64,000 bases of DNA from Fasciola hepatica (Eukaryota > Platyhelminthes > Trematoda > Plagiorchiida > Fasciolidae): NCBI GenBank assembly GCA_948099385.1, contig CANUEZ040000165.1, forward strand, positions 5,530,501-5,594,500, given 5' to 3'. Below are positions 26,801-33,004 of the stretch, piece after piece. The notes beneath the pieces are model-generated. The model searched no databases and had not been told where the DNA came from. It saw only the letters and a list, made by a program, of their open reading frames with translations. The position numbers were made by a program, and so were the translations under genes. Each line of letters starts with the position of its first letter. Position 1 is the stretch's first letter.

Positions 26801-27173
26801 CCGAAGGGGGCATTCAACGCAAACCTGTGAGAAAATCGAGTGAGCAACGGAGAGATTTATCCTTGTTCTGCGAATTTAGAGTTTTAAAAACGCTGTGTGA
26901 CACGCCTAGTGGGCACTTGAGGTCCCTGATCACCAAAAAACACTCGAATAAAAAAGCATCGAAAATGTCCGGTGAAAACGAGAAGTATTTTTGAGCCCGT
27001 CTTGTAAGATTAAATCACGAAGTTTAAAAACTCGCCTCAATTTCCACCATAAGTCCGGCCAAACTACGTAAAAAAGCGAGACGTATTTCGGTCCATTTGG
27101 AATCGGACTTGCTGTAGACCAGGACATAGTCGATTCGACGTTTCCCGTCACGAAAATAGAGATCCGGATTTTT
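1924..27173 (-). CDS. Anoctamin/TMEM16 family gene, N-terminal part, five exons in about 25 kb
   Basis: This is the one spliced host gene I can support. Joined in the order 27173-27036, 21106-20795, 2650-2520, 2298-2096 and 2036-1924, the exons encode about 309 residues of the anoctamin N-terminal cytosolic domain. Hallmarks appear in family order: DGKRRIDYVLVY, then VFVKLYAPWHTMGRYAE, then DEFFSEVERALVLDYILRR, then GITKLVSDGVFLAAYPLHE. Phases match at all four junctions (0, 0, 2, 1) and the last exon ends in phase 0. Anoctamins are ten-helix membrane proteins acting as calcium-activated chloride channels or lipid scramblases. No membrane segment lies in this window, so the subtype cannot be called. 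The first exon(s) with the start codon and everything after PLHE were not found and should lie above 27.2 kb and below position 1. The two largest introns, about 18.1 and 5.9 kb, are full of transposon relics. Confidence 0.88.
2096..2298 (-). CDS. Anoctamin exon D (FFS...ILRR motif, acidic insert)
   Basis: Exon of 203 bases beginning with one base and ending with one base of split codons. It encodes FDIPPDRDEFFSEVERALVL then DYILRRAQ, matching the anoctamin 'FF...R..IV..IL.R' motif. A low-complexity run of acidic residues and alanines (about residues 27-42: DEDEEEEAEAAAAAETE) follows, and then KMPKYEHHEE. The acceptor is GCGACTGATACTCAG after a pyrimidine-rich stretch and the donor is GAAG|GTATAC. 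The downstream exon supplies GT to complete a glycine codon, which fixes both sites. The acidic insert is longer than the short linker usual at this point, so its inclusion may be variable. Confidence 0.85.
2520..2650 (-). CDS. Probable anoctamin exon C (linker before the FF motif)
   Basis: Candidate exon of 43 codons plus two bases. The acceptor is GATTGCCGTATATTTTTGTCAG, with the exon starting GTGGTAGTTC. The proposed donor is TTTC|GTACAG. It starts in phase 0, as exon B requires, and ends with two bases of a codon, as the next exon requires, giving ...KLAKIIS joined to FDIPPDRDEFF. Its size, about 43 residues, is close to the segment separating the YAE and FF motifs in known anoctamins. 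The residues themselves (VHIMDLSPLLKSKPINTC and on) are not strongly family-like, and the donor is weak. A different exon somewhere in the 18-kb intron could take its place. Confidence 0.5.
7585..7650 (-). repeat. tRNA-like SINE head, degenerate
   Basis: Read on the minus strand, GGTAGTGGTAACGCACGCC looks like a degraded tRNA A-box region, followed about 20 bases later by GGGTTTAAACCCTGGG, close to a B-box. There is no convincing cloverleaf. I take it as the promoter end of an old tRNA-derived SINE, different from the main SINE family in this window. Confidence 0.35.
9531..9594. repeat. (ATT)n microsatellite
   Basis: About 60 bases of ATT units with a few interruptions, visible directly. It produces false leucine/isoleucine runs in the reading frames. 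Confidence 0.95.
10172..10446 (+). mobile_element. tRNA-derived SINE, full length
   Basis: Starts GCCGGTGGTAGTCGAATGG (A-box like) and has GGAGGTTCGAATCCCCACC (B-box). The body contains CCTTATGTAGGTTATCCACT, GGTTGCCGGTTATCC and GTGGGCCTTTGTGGCTATGG, and it ends ACTCATGCGTAAGCATGTAA followed by an A-rich tail. The same order is found at 38603-38878 and, reversed, at 31022-31281, so this is a dispersed family of about 270 bp. It sits inside the large anoctamin intron in antisense orientation to the gene. Confidence 0.85.
12091..12109. repeat. (CA)n microsatellite
   Basis: Uninterrupted CA run visible directly. Confidence 0.95.
12549..12560. repeat. G12 homopolymer
   Basis: Twelve consecutive G residues on the plus strand. 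A second run of the same length occurs at 62457-62468. Confidence 0.95.
13839..13919. repeat. (AT)n microsatellite, about 80 bp
   Basis: A long AT alternation with one AA interruption around 13885. It can form a hairpin by itself and is the longest microsatellite in the window. It lies within the large anoctamin intron. Confidence 0.97.
14560..14641 (-). repeat. tRNA-like SINE head, second type
   Basis: On the minus strand GTGCCACTGAGGTGATCGGC is followed by CCGGGTTTGATTCCCACTAC, which resemble A and B boxes about 50 bases apart. The body downstream does not match the main SINE family. No closed cloverleaf is visible, so a functional tRNA gene is unlikely. Confidence 0.4.
14811..14842. repeat. 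(GT)n microsatellite
   Basis: GT alternation with a TTT interruption near the start and a C near the end. Confidence 0.95.
15581..15790 (+). mobile_element. SINE, diverged copy
   Basis: Carries GGTGGTGTAAGCCCGTATCA, TACGAGGTCGCGAACCCTGC (a worn B-box), AACCCTATGTGGTTCTCGAC and TCCAAGCTTCGGGGTCATGA in the order of the full-length SINE at 10172-10446. The right third is diverged or missing. Confidence 0.65.
15791..17139. other. Intron sequence, nothing recognised
   Basis: No exon with matching splice sites and no transposon motif was seen on either strand. Confidence 0.5.
17140..17275 (+). mobile_element. SINE fragment (middle part)
   Basis: Matches the SINE body: CCGCTGTCGCCCGGCTCGC, ACTGAGGCCTTATGCGGTTC, TCCATTCCAAGTCTCACGG and GGGTTACCGGTTCTC. 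The tRNA-like head and the 3' tail are absent. The Jockey-type LINE begins shortly downstream. Confidence 0.6.
17480..20106 (+). mobile_element. Jockey/CR1-group LINE, decayed, near full ORF2 length
   Basis: Non-LTR element with endonuclease then reverse transcriptase in order. The endonuclease motif ITLVGDFNVHIKDWL is near 17737-17781 and LVDLPTRIPGRTGH follows near 17848. Reverse transcriptase blocks are VSLDISKAFDRVSHNGL (about 19038), VPQGSILAPVLFPLFMNDL (about 19222) and FTDDATLH (about 19305), where the usual ADD is TDD. A C-terminal RTLSLWNALPLSVFP block precedes the stop near 20104. Many frameshifts and stops break it. The plus strand is unusually pyrimidine-rich compared with the surrounding intron. 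It lies antisense within the large anoctamin intron. Clade assignment is by motif only. Confidence 0.8.
20107..20794. other. Intron between the LINE and exon B; nothing firm
   Basis: The first part may be the 3' untranslated tail of the LINE. A region around 20385-20455 on the minus strand, GGTGAGCGTGTTAGCC, is faintly A-box-like, but no B-box accompanies it. Confidence 0.4.
20795..21106 (-). CDS. Anoctamin exon B (VFVKLYAPW motif)
   Basis: Internal exon of 104 codons, phase 0 at both ends. The acceptor is TTATCTCTATTCTCCATGCAG and the donor is GTG|GTAAGT, both close to consensus. The exon begins VEDCFGKLLG, runs through a serine/proline-rich low-complexity stretch of about 55 residues, and ends with SDDLVFVKLYAPWHTMGRYA and ELFRFRKPLIV. 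The 'FVK-h-APW...YAE' pattern is diagnostic for the anoctamin N-terminal domain. The exon could be read as one longer open frame (20693-21148), but the flanking residues lie outside the splice sites and do not resemble the family. Confidence 0.92.
21430..21628 (+). mobile_element. SINE, 5'-truncated copy
   Basis: Shares CAGCTGTCGCCCGG, TGATTCTCCACTTCGATTCT, AATGGTGCAGTGGGCGTTTT and CCACTGCACTCATGTGCAAT with the full-length family and ends with CATGTAATACAAAACG. The tRNA-like head is missing. It lies in the intron between exons B and A. Confidence 0.7.
21629..22130. other. Intron sequence, nothing recognised
   Basis: No typed element or exon was seen between the SINE copy and the RTE-associated repeat. 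Confidence 0.5.
22131..22240 (+). repeat. Dispersed repeat, possible RTE 5' untranslated segment
   Basis: Shares the order GGATTACGTGCTTCTATGAC, AGAGCTGTGCAGGATGGC, AAGCCGGAGATGCAATTC and TGACAGGTC with 32656-32760, at about 70% by eye. It sits about 400 bases upstream of the RTE endonuclease frame, as a 5' untranslated region would, but the second copy is not placed that way relative to its neighbour. Confidence 0.45.
22560..25955 (+). mobile_element. RTE-type LINE copy 1 (plus strand), near full length, inactive
   Basis: A single-ORF RTE element of about 3.4 kb with an apurinic-type endonuclease, linker, reverse transcriptase and C-terminal domain. It ends in the tail ACGATGATAATGACGGTGAT typical of short 3' repeats in RTE elements. 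It is homologous along its length to the minus-strand copy at 33005-36400. It lies in the anoctamin intron between exons A and B, antisense to the gene. Between 23207 and 24007 it is identical to the other copy, although both sides differ. The 5' limit is set by where similarity to copy 2 fades. Confidence 0.9.
22770..25755 (+). pseudogene. Broken endonuclease-reverse transcriptase ORF of RTE copy 1
   Basis: Endonuclease: GSFNVHTVVQASQQVCIA (about 22779), VCCVSETRIQ, and VVLAGDFNAQVGKL (about 23229). Linker from 23727. Reverse transcriptase: FDLKGTFDLVDQARLF (about 24609), FEWTSGVRHGYPLSPFLFNF (about 24765) and LDYSDDLVCL (about 24911), with YSDD in place of YADD. C-terminus: FDHQCSRGITKIGWNSRVSN, then the NQNE end at 25755. 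Lesions seen: TAG at 22764 just before the conserved start, loss of one base near 23030, TAA at 23649, several frameshifts between 24060 and 24600 and near 24900, and TGA at 25550 where tryptophan is expected. It is therefore not functional. Two of these stops recur in copy 2. Confidence 0.88.
26140..26325 (+). pseudogene. RTE endonuclease fragment
   Basis: Encodes FYQKLHEIVLSVSRVDTMIL then ARQMNARVDNLSPNKLRWL, corresponding to the 'FY..L..l......DIVVLAGDMNARVG.LS' block of RTE endonucleases. It starts just after copy 1 and is a different, older fragment. The rest of the element is missing. Confidence 0.6.
26326..27035. other. Intron sequence downstream of exon A; nothing recognised
   Basis: No typed transposon or exon was seen here. 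The proposed GC donor of exon A begins at the right edge on the minus strand. Confidence 0.5.
27036..27173 (-). CDS. Anoctamin exon A (RIDYVLVY motif)
   Basis: Internal exon of 46 codons, phase 0 at both ends. The residues include NPDLYFRDGKRRIDYVLVYS, the signature that opens the anoctamin dimerisation domain, followed by SLAGLMVEIE, which resembles the family's 'GLELE' stretch. The acceptor on the minus strand is strong: a pyrimidine-rich run ending TTCATTCACAG immediately before the AAAAATCC exon start. The best donor is GAG|GCGAGT, a GC-type donor that keeps phase 0 with the next exon. A conventional alternative is ATG|GTGGAA, four codons earlier (exon end 27048), also in phase 0 but with a poorer donor match. 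The RTE copies at 22.6-25.96 and 33.0-36.4 kb lie on either side of this exon. Confidence 0.85.
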
Positions 27174-28354
27174 CTGTGAATGAAAGCACATAAATGCAAT
27201 CTAATACCAAGGAGTGAGTTGATTTTTTAATTATTCTCAAAGGACAAAATCACCAGTGTAAGTCTTCGAAAACTATCAACAAATAAAAAAATTCCGGTTG
27301 TATGATAGAAAAAATACTTTCAGAGACGAGTCAAAGATTAGACGTCCGTGGCAACACTCGAATGTCATACTATATGGTTTAATCTAACAGATATTTCAAC
27401 GTATTACCTTTATTATCATCTCACATTCTGAAGAATTCTGAGGTCGATTTCCCATGCCAATTTCCATGAAATTCGTGCCGAAATACTGTACCCACCTAAA
27501 ATCGATCGCCGTTTATTTTTATGATAATAGCTGTTAAGAATTTTACTAACAAAGTTTAGAGTAGTAAACCAAATTTACTGTTAGTTCTAGTTTTTGTTTG
27601 GGTAGTCACTAATCTCGCACTGATGATGAGAGTTTTGGTTACCACCTCGCAGCGTAAACCTTACCAATAAACTAAAAAGAACCGAGAACTACAAAAAACA
27701 GTAGATAAAGAATGTGTGTGAATACCGGAATGTCACCAATCGTGAAACCTATCCTGATCTTTCAGCCTCTCTAGCTATTGAATTGGTGAACGACACCTAG
27801 GAGGCCCAAGACGTCTTACTTGGTCGCTGGTCAATTTTTTACACCTTTCTTTCATCTGATGGACTGGTCATTTTTACTCATGTTCTAGCTACTACGCACT
27901 TCGGTAAACGCTACGTTCCTAGGCAGTGCAGCTCAGGACATGAGCAACAAGCACTCCATCAACCACAGTCTGTAGAACCTTAATGTGTTGATCAAACATC
28001 TTGCCTCGTATACCAAATACTCTTCATCAAACCTCAGCAGAGCTGACTTTGTCAAAATCGACCTATTAAGTTTAACCAATCTGCACCGCAGAAGGATGAT
28101 CGTACGTTGGCTGACAAGCAAGCATCATACATTTTGGCAAACAACAATGGGTCAGTCACAAACGCTAGCGGTGGCCTTCCTTAACTCAGTCAAATGTATT
28201 TCCCATTCAGAAATGCTTGTGGAATTTTTCATACACAATTATAGGGACAGAAGTTACTATTAAAGCTATCAATATCAACAAGCGTTATTCTCAAACAAGT
28301 AATCAATAACTCAGAAGAAAGTGGTAAGGAAACACTTGACGAACAACCGTCTTA

Positions 28355-28480
28355 CCAACTGAACTTGGATTAACCCTGAATCTCGCCAAATGCAGATTGC
28401 TGGCCACAGACTTAGATGAGACGATAAATATGGTGTTGCAAATTAGGATGGAGGTTGAAGACCTAATAGTGATCGTCATG
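28355..28480 (+). pseudogene. Possible RTE reverse transcriptase scrap
   Basis: Encodes LGLTLNLAKCRLLATDLDET followed by VEDLIVIV, similar to the 'LNl.KCKll......v...g......F.YLGS' region after the YADD box in RTE elements. There is no YADD box upstream and nothing recognisable downstream, so the call is tentative. Confidence 0.35.
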
Positions 28481-31021
28481 CAGAAACTTAGGCCTCTAAA
28501 GCTGTATCAGATGAGTGCAAATAAGGCAGAGATATTAGCTACATTGTGTACCACGGTCATGTGCAGGCAGCCAGGAGTGTTTGTTTTACTGCAAAAGACA
28601 GCGGTCTGACTTCGGAAATACTGTGTGCAGGCAGTGACTCCTTAAAATAGTGCAAGTATAGAATACCAAGAGAGGATACAACACCGGACAATTACTGGGC
28701 AGAGAGGGAAATATTACACTGGCTGGCTACAAGACCTCTTTGACATGGCGATGAAGCCGGGGTGACATAGTACAGAAATTCCAGATTATTACCGGTCTGA
28801 CTGGTGTCGACGTGAGTGGTCATTTCGTATTAGTTAATTTGTGTGGTGCGAAGAAGATATAGATTTAGACTACAAAGAGGACACTCAAGGCTGGGGCTGA
28901 GGACCAAATTCTTCACGCGGCGGGTTTAACGTCTATGGAATAAACTAACGGAAAGTGCCGTTAGTTGTAACAATGCGGTAGCCGTCAACATTTACTTAGG
29001 TTGAAGTTGGCAGACAGCGCTCCCAGACTTGGCTTTATGAGGAATAGGGTGAAAAACCGAACCCAGGATTTTTCGAAATATTTGTCTGCTGATGGTTTGG
29101 AAACCAATAAAACTCGCCGAGAAAACGAGCTAGACGCACGACTGGTCTGCACTACTATCATTCTGTGCGAACCAAACAAAAGTTTTTGGTCAAGTTGAAA
29201 AAACAGGCCAAATATCCTAATAAACCACCATATTTAAACTACGACATATCTCAGTTCTACGTCTACCTAATGCTCATTTATGAAGAAACAGTTCAAATTT
29301 GTCAGATTCAGTTCAGTTTAGTTCTTTTACAGGAATGCTACTGGACGTCTCTGTGCAAATGATACAGCCGCCGCCAACCGCACAGAAGGTTTTCTATGGC
29401 AACCCTAACTAGTGTCTCTCCCTCAAAATCATTACCGGTAAAGACGCGGGAACTTAATCACAGGGGTTTTCCTTTAGAAAACCTACCGGATTTATCAACT
29501 CAAGCCTGGACTGCAGGGTAGTGGGCCGGTAATACAGCCTCACGCAATCACTGAACTAAGCGGCTCGTCGTACGGAACGAGATGTCAACCATCAACCTGT
29601 TTTTTGAGACTGAACTTCAGCTTGCCTCTGTTCGCTGACCCGTCAAAAAACGATTCCATCTTTGGCTTAGCGAAGGAATCCCGCACATCTTTTTGAGTTG
29701 CGGAGGTACAAAAGCGATCACACCACGTCTATGTGTTGTGTTTTCGTGACGAATAAGTCAAATTAGGGCTCAGCAAATTCCGGATCCGATGGCCTAAGAT
29801 AATTCTCAAATATAGGAGGCAGTGGGCGGATTGAACATTTTCCTCGGGGCTGACGAACTTGATTATACAAACTTCATTACCTGGTAAGTCAACAAATACC
29901 GATAGCTTTACGTGAAACCTGCTGACTGCATCGTCTCTGTGGTCAAGTTTCTCAGCTCAGTAAACCAATCAGTATCAGGTAAAGAGCAGTTCAATCCAGT
30001 GTAGGGCCGCTATTTCGTTCAATAACCTCGCGCTTCTATGTGCTGGATTTGCTTTCTACCTTGCGGCATCATCATATTAGAAGTGAAATAAACAAAAGCA
30101 CAAATAGCAAATAAATAGAAGGGCAAACTGTAAGGAAAAACCATGTAGACGAAGGAGTCTGAATGCAAATATATTAATGGCCGTAGCACCTCGTCATCTT
30201 GCCTTATTACTATGGGTAAAAAGCACGGTACATTAAATGAATACGATAGAAAAATGCCGAAAATGAGATGAAGAAATGACACAGAATCAAAGGAATCAGC
30301 CTGCCTATCTCATTCAAAGAGCAATTGGGAAGATTATCCCAATTCAATTTCGTTACTTTTACTTAGGCATCGTCCTATATAGTAGTGCTAGAAACTGAAT
30401 AACAGTTAGTAAGATTGCCAGAAGTACACATTAGGCATTTAATGAAGCAGTTGGATATAACCAAACTGATGTGCTGTATACCCAATGAACACAAGTAACT
30501 TTGCCTTTCAGAAGGAATAATTGGGACCGTGGAAACTATCGGACATGGTCAGTATACACCGCATTGATAACGGACTTACCGATGTTAAAGGCGACCTCCA
30601 GGGAATGTTTTCCGATACAGTGCCATCAACTTCTTTGCCTGCAATTCTGATTACTTAAAAGGAAGCTAAACTTACGTATTTCCTTTAACCATGCTGCCAT
30701 TTTCTATTTCATTTAAGCAAGTCGAGCAGAGAAACGGACTGAAATAGAGTGCCAAAAAATTTTCAGGAGCTTTGCTAATGAACGCTCTTATTCTTCCAGT
30801 CATAACTATAATACCTGAGAGCGTTTAATGTACTGCATGGATGAATCGGCAGCTGTTCTATAGACTGCGGGGTCCATCATACGTAATTATGGTGAATCAG
30901 TCATGGTAGCGCCAAATGACAGAATAAACCACAGCACTGATTTAAACCAAGGTCTTCAAACATCGGAGAAAATCAAAGCGTCCATCAGTGACCTTTAGGA
31001 GGAATCGTGCAGTAGCTACAT

Positions 31022-31281
31022 GTTTTCTTTATCACGTGCTTGCGCATAAGTGAAGTGAGAAAGTCATATCCCATAACCTCAGAGGTCTACTGCGCCTTTA
31101 GAGATAACCGGTAGCCGGACTCGGAATGGAGAACCACATAAGATCCCAACAGGTCAGGTGTGGTGACGAGTCGGGTAACAGTAGATTCTCGTCTAACACC
31201 AAAGTGACCGGCGGAGACGGGATTCCAACCTTTTACATTCGAGATGATTTACGCCTTACCATTATTCGATCACCGGTCCAA
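31022..31281 (-). mobile_element. tRNA-derived SINE, full length, minus strand
   Basis: On the minus strand it begins GACCGGTGATCGAATAATGG, has AGGTTGGAATCCCGTCTCC in the B-box position, TTATGTGGTTCTCCATTCCG, GGCTACCGGTTATC and CACTTATGCGCAAGCACGTG, and then an A-rich tail. All blocks are in the order of the copies at 10172 and 38603, with moderate divergence. Confidence 0.75.
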
Positions 31282-32190
31282 AAAATGTAAGCAAATAGTC
31301 AAAACCAGCTAGCTGTAGTCACTTCTTATCGGACCAAATTTTTGGAATGCGAATGAAGGCAAGGTCAGTTTGTGTGTTGAGTACAAAGGTTAGTGGTGTT
31401 GACTCATTTACTCAATTGTTTTGAAAACCAAATTCTCCTGAGCTTGCGCATTTATCTATCCTACTGTCAACAAAATTATTGACAATTTTTGCTTCGGTTT
31501 CTACAAATCTGTTTTTTCACCTTCTAAAACTGGCTTGTAAAACTCACGTGGGCTTTTATATTTGAAATGACCGGGGACAGAGTAATCTAATAACAACGTG
31601 TGTCCGTTCACAAGTAGGACAGGATAGAACACTTTCGCCAATGCACCAGCTTTTTTAATACTGCAGACCCATGGTTTACTTTTTCAAAGAATTATGTGGA
31701 TGTTATCAAACGCTGAGTCTGGAGTCAGGCATGTTCCCAACATCAAAAATACAAAAAAAGGTAACAAGGAGCGGAAGTTGAACAAAACAAAAAACAGGAC
31801 ATAAGATCTGTTTGTCTGCTGGAAGATGTCTAAACATCGATCGCTGAAAACTACAGTGACAATGGAAACGTGGTCTGCAGCCACCATCTGTCTGAAAAAA
31901 AATTACTTATTTACAGGAAACCCATTGTCTTCTTCGGAACAGAATATAAAGCAAATGAAGCATCTGTCTGGCGAAGGACGAACTAAGAAAGGTCTACGTA
32001 GATTTCGCTCTTGCACGATCCATTCATGTTTCAAGAACGTTCCCTATACCAAACGCAGAGCGCAAATGTGCCATTTCCGATGACTGAGATTCTTGTCATA
32101 TTATTTCTTACATCACTTAGTTAAATTCAGACTGGTATACACTTGACAATTACGTGATGCACATTGAATACTAAAGAGGCAACCGGGTGC

Positions 32191-32206
32191 ATGTGTGTGT
32201 GTGTGT
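32191..32206. repeat. (GT)n microsatellite
   Basis: Short GT run visible directly. Confidence 0.9.
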
Positions 32207-32655
32207 AAACAAGAAAATAAAATAGTTCAAAGCAGTATTGATAATAAAGAAAACGATTTCGATTTGCTCAACTGTTTTCTTCAGATATTTCTTCGGATTT
32301 GAAGTGTTATTATTATTCAGAAGACAAACGGTCACAAACAAATAAAGGCATTTTTTAAAATTCGTACTGAAGTGCCAACTTAGCACCCACCAGTCTGTTG
32401 AAATAAAAAGACCCTGATAACAACCTAACAAAATCCTGACAGATAACCGAAAGTCTGAAAATAAAATGTCTCCATTTATTTCATGCTCCCTGCAAAGATG
32501 CTTTGGTGTTTCGCTACAAAATTGCACCGGGAGACTTTCTTGGGAATCTCGATCAAATGAACGTTACCGGTACCCTCAAATATATTCTTAATAGAAATAA
32601 AATCGTGTTAACTGATAACTAATGAGTAACCTCTTTTACTCTCACAATCAAAACT

Positions 32656-32760
32656 GCCTCTCGTCGTAGTATAATGGCTTGTGTGCCTCTACGACTCAAA
32701 GATCTACATGTAGAGTGGCTTTCCAAAGCCGGAGACGCAATTATGTTTGACAGGCCCAGA
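32656..32760 (+). repeat. Dispersed repeat matching 22131-22240
   Basis: Same block order as the copy upstream of RTE copy 1 (GTGTGCCTCTACGACTCAAAG, then CAAAGCCGGAGACGCAATTA split by small gaps, then TTTGACAGGCC). Both copies point to plus, whereas the adjacent RTE copy 2 points to minus, so this is probably an independent fragment. Confidence 0.45.
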
Positions 32761-33004
32761 ACCACTAAAACAGTTGTTGGGCACTATGTGGTATTATGAC
32801 CAAACATTATGAACTCAGAGAGGACAGTCCAACGAACATCTGACTGGTCAAAAAGCCTTGTCACGGATTCCATCGATTGTGATAGTAGCCATCGCACTTC
32901 AATAGGAAGCAAACCCGACAAAGGTGGGTAGACCCCAATCAAAATGATACTTCCCCGTCCACGTTCCTGACTGCTCCGTGGAATGCATAGGACAAAGGGC
33001 CGAA

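Larger units (their letters stand above)
27174..32655. other. Largely unrecognised sequence upstream of exon A
   Basis: Contains one SINE (31022-31281), a possible reverse transcriptase scrap (28355-28480) and a weak repeat at 27728-27820 that resembles 37542-37645. The anoctamin exon(s) encoding the start codon might be here or beyond the window; the family's extreme N-terminus is poorly conserved, so absence of a match means little. Confidence 0.45.

Noticed and set aside
27985..28263. Overlapping frames at 28.0-28.3 kb, including RFDEEYLVYE on the minus strand, considered as another anoctamin N-terminal exon
   Set aside because: The superficial likeness to RIDYVLVYE is better met by exon A at 27036-27173, and no good acceptor precedes it.
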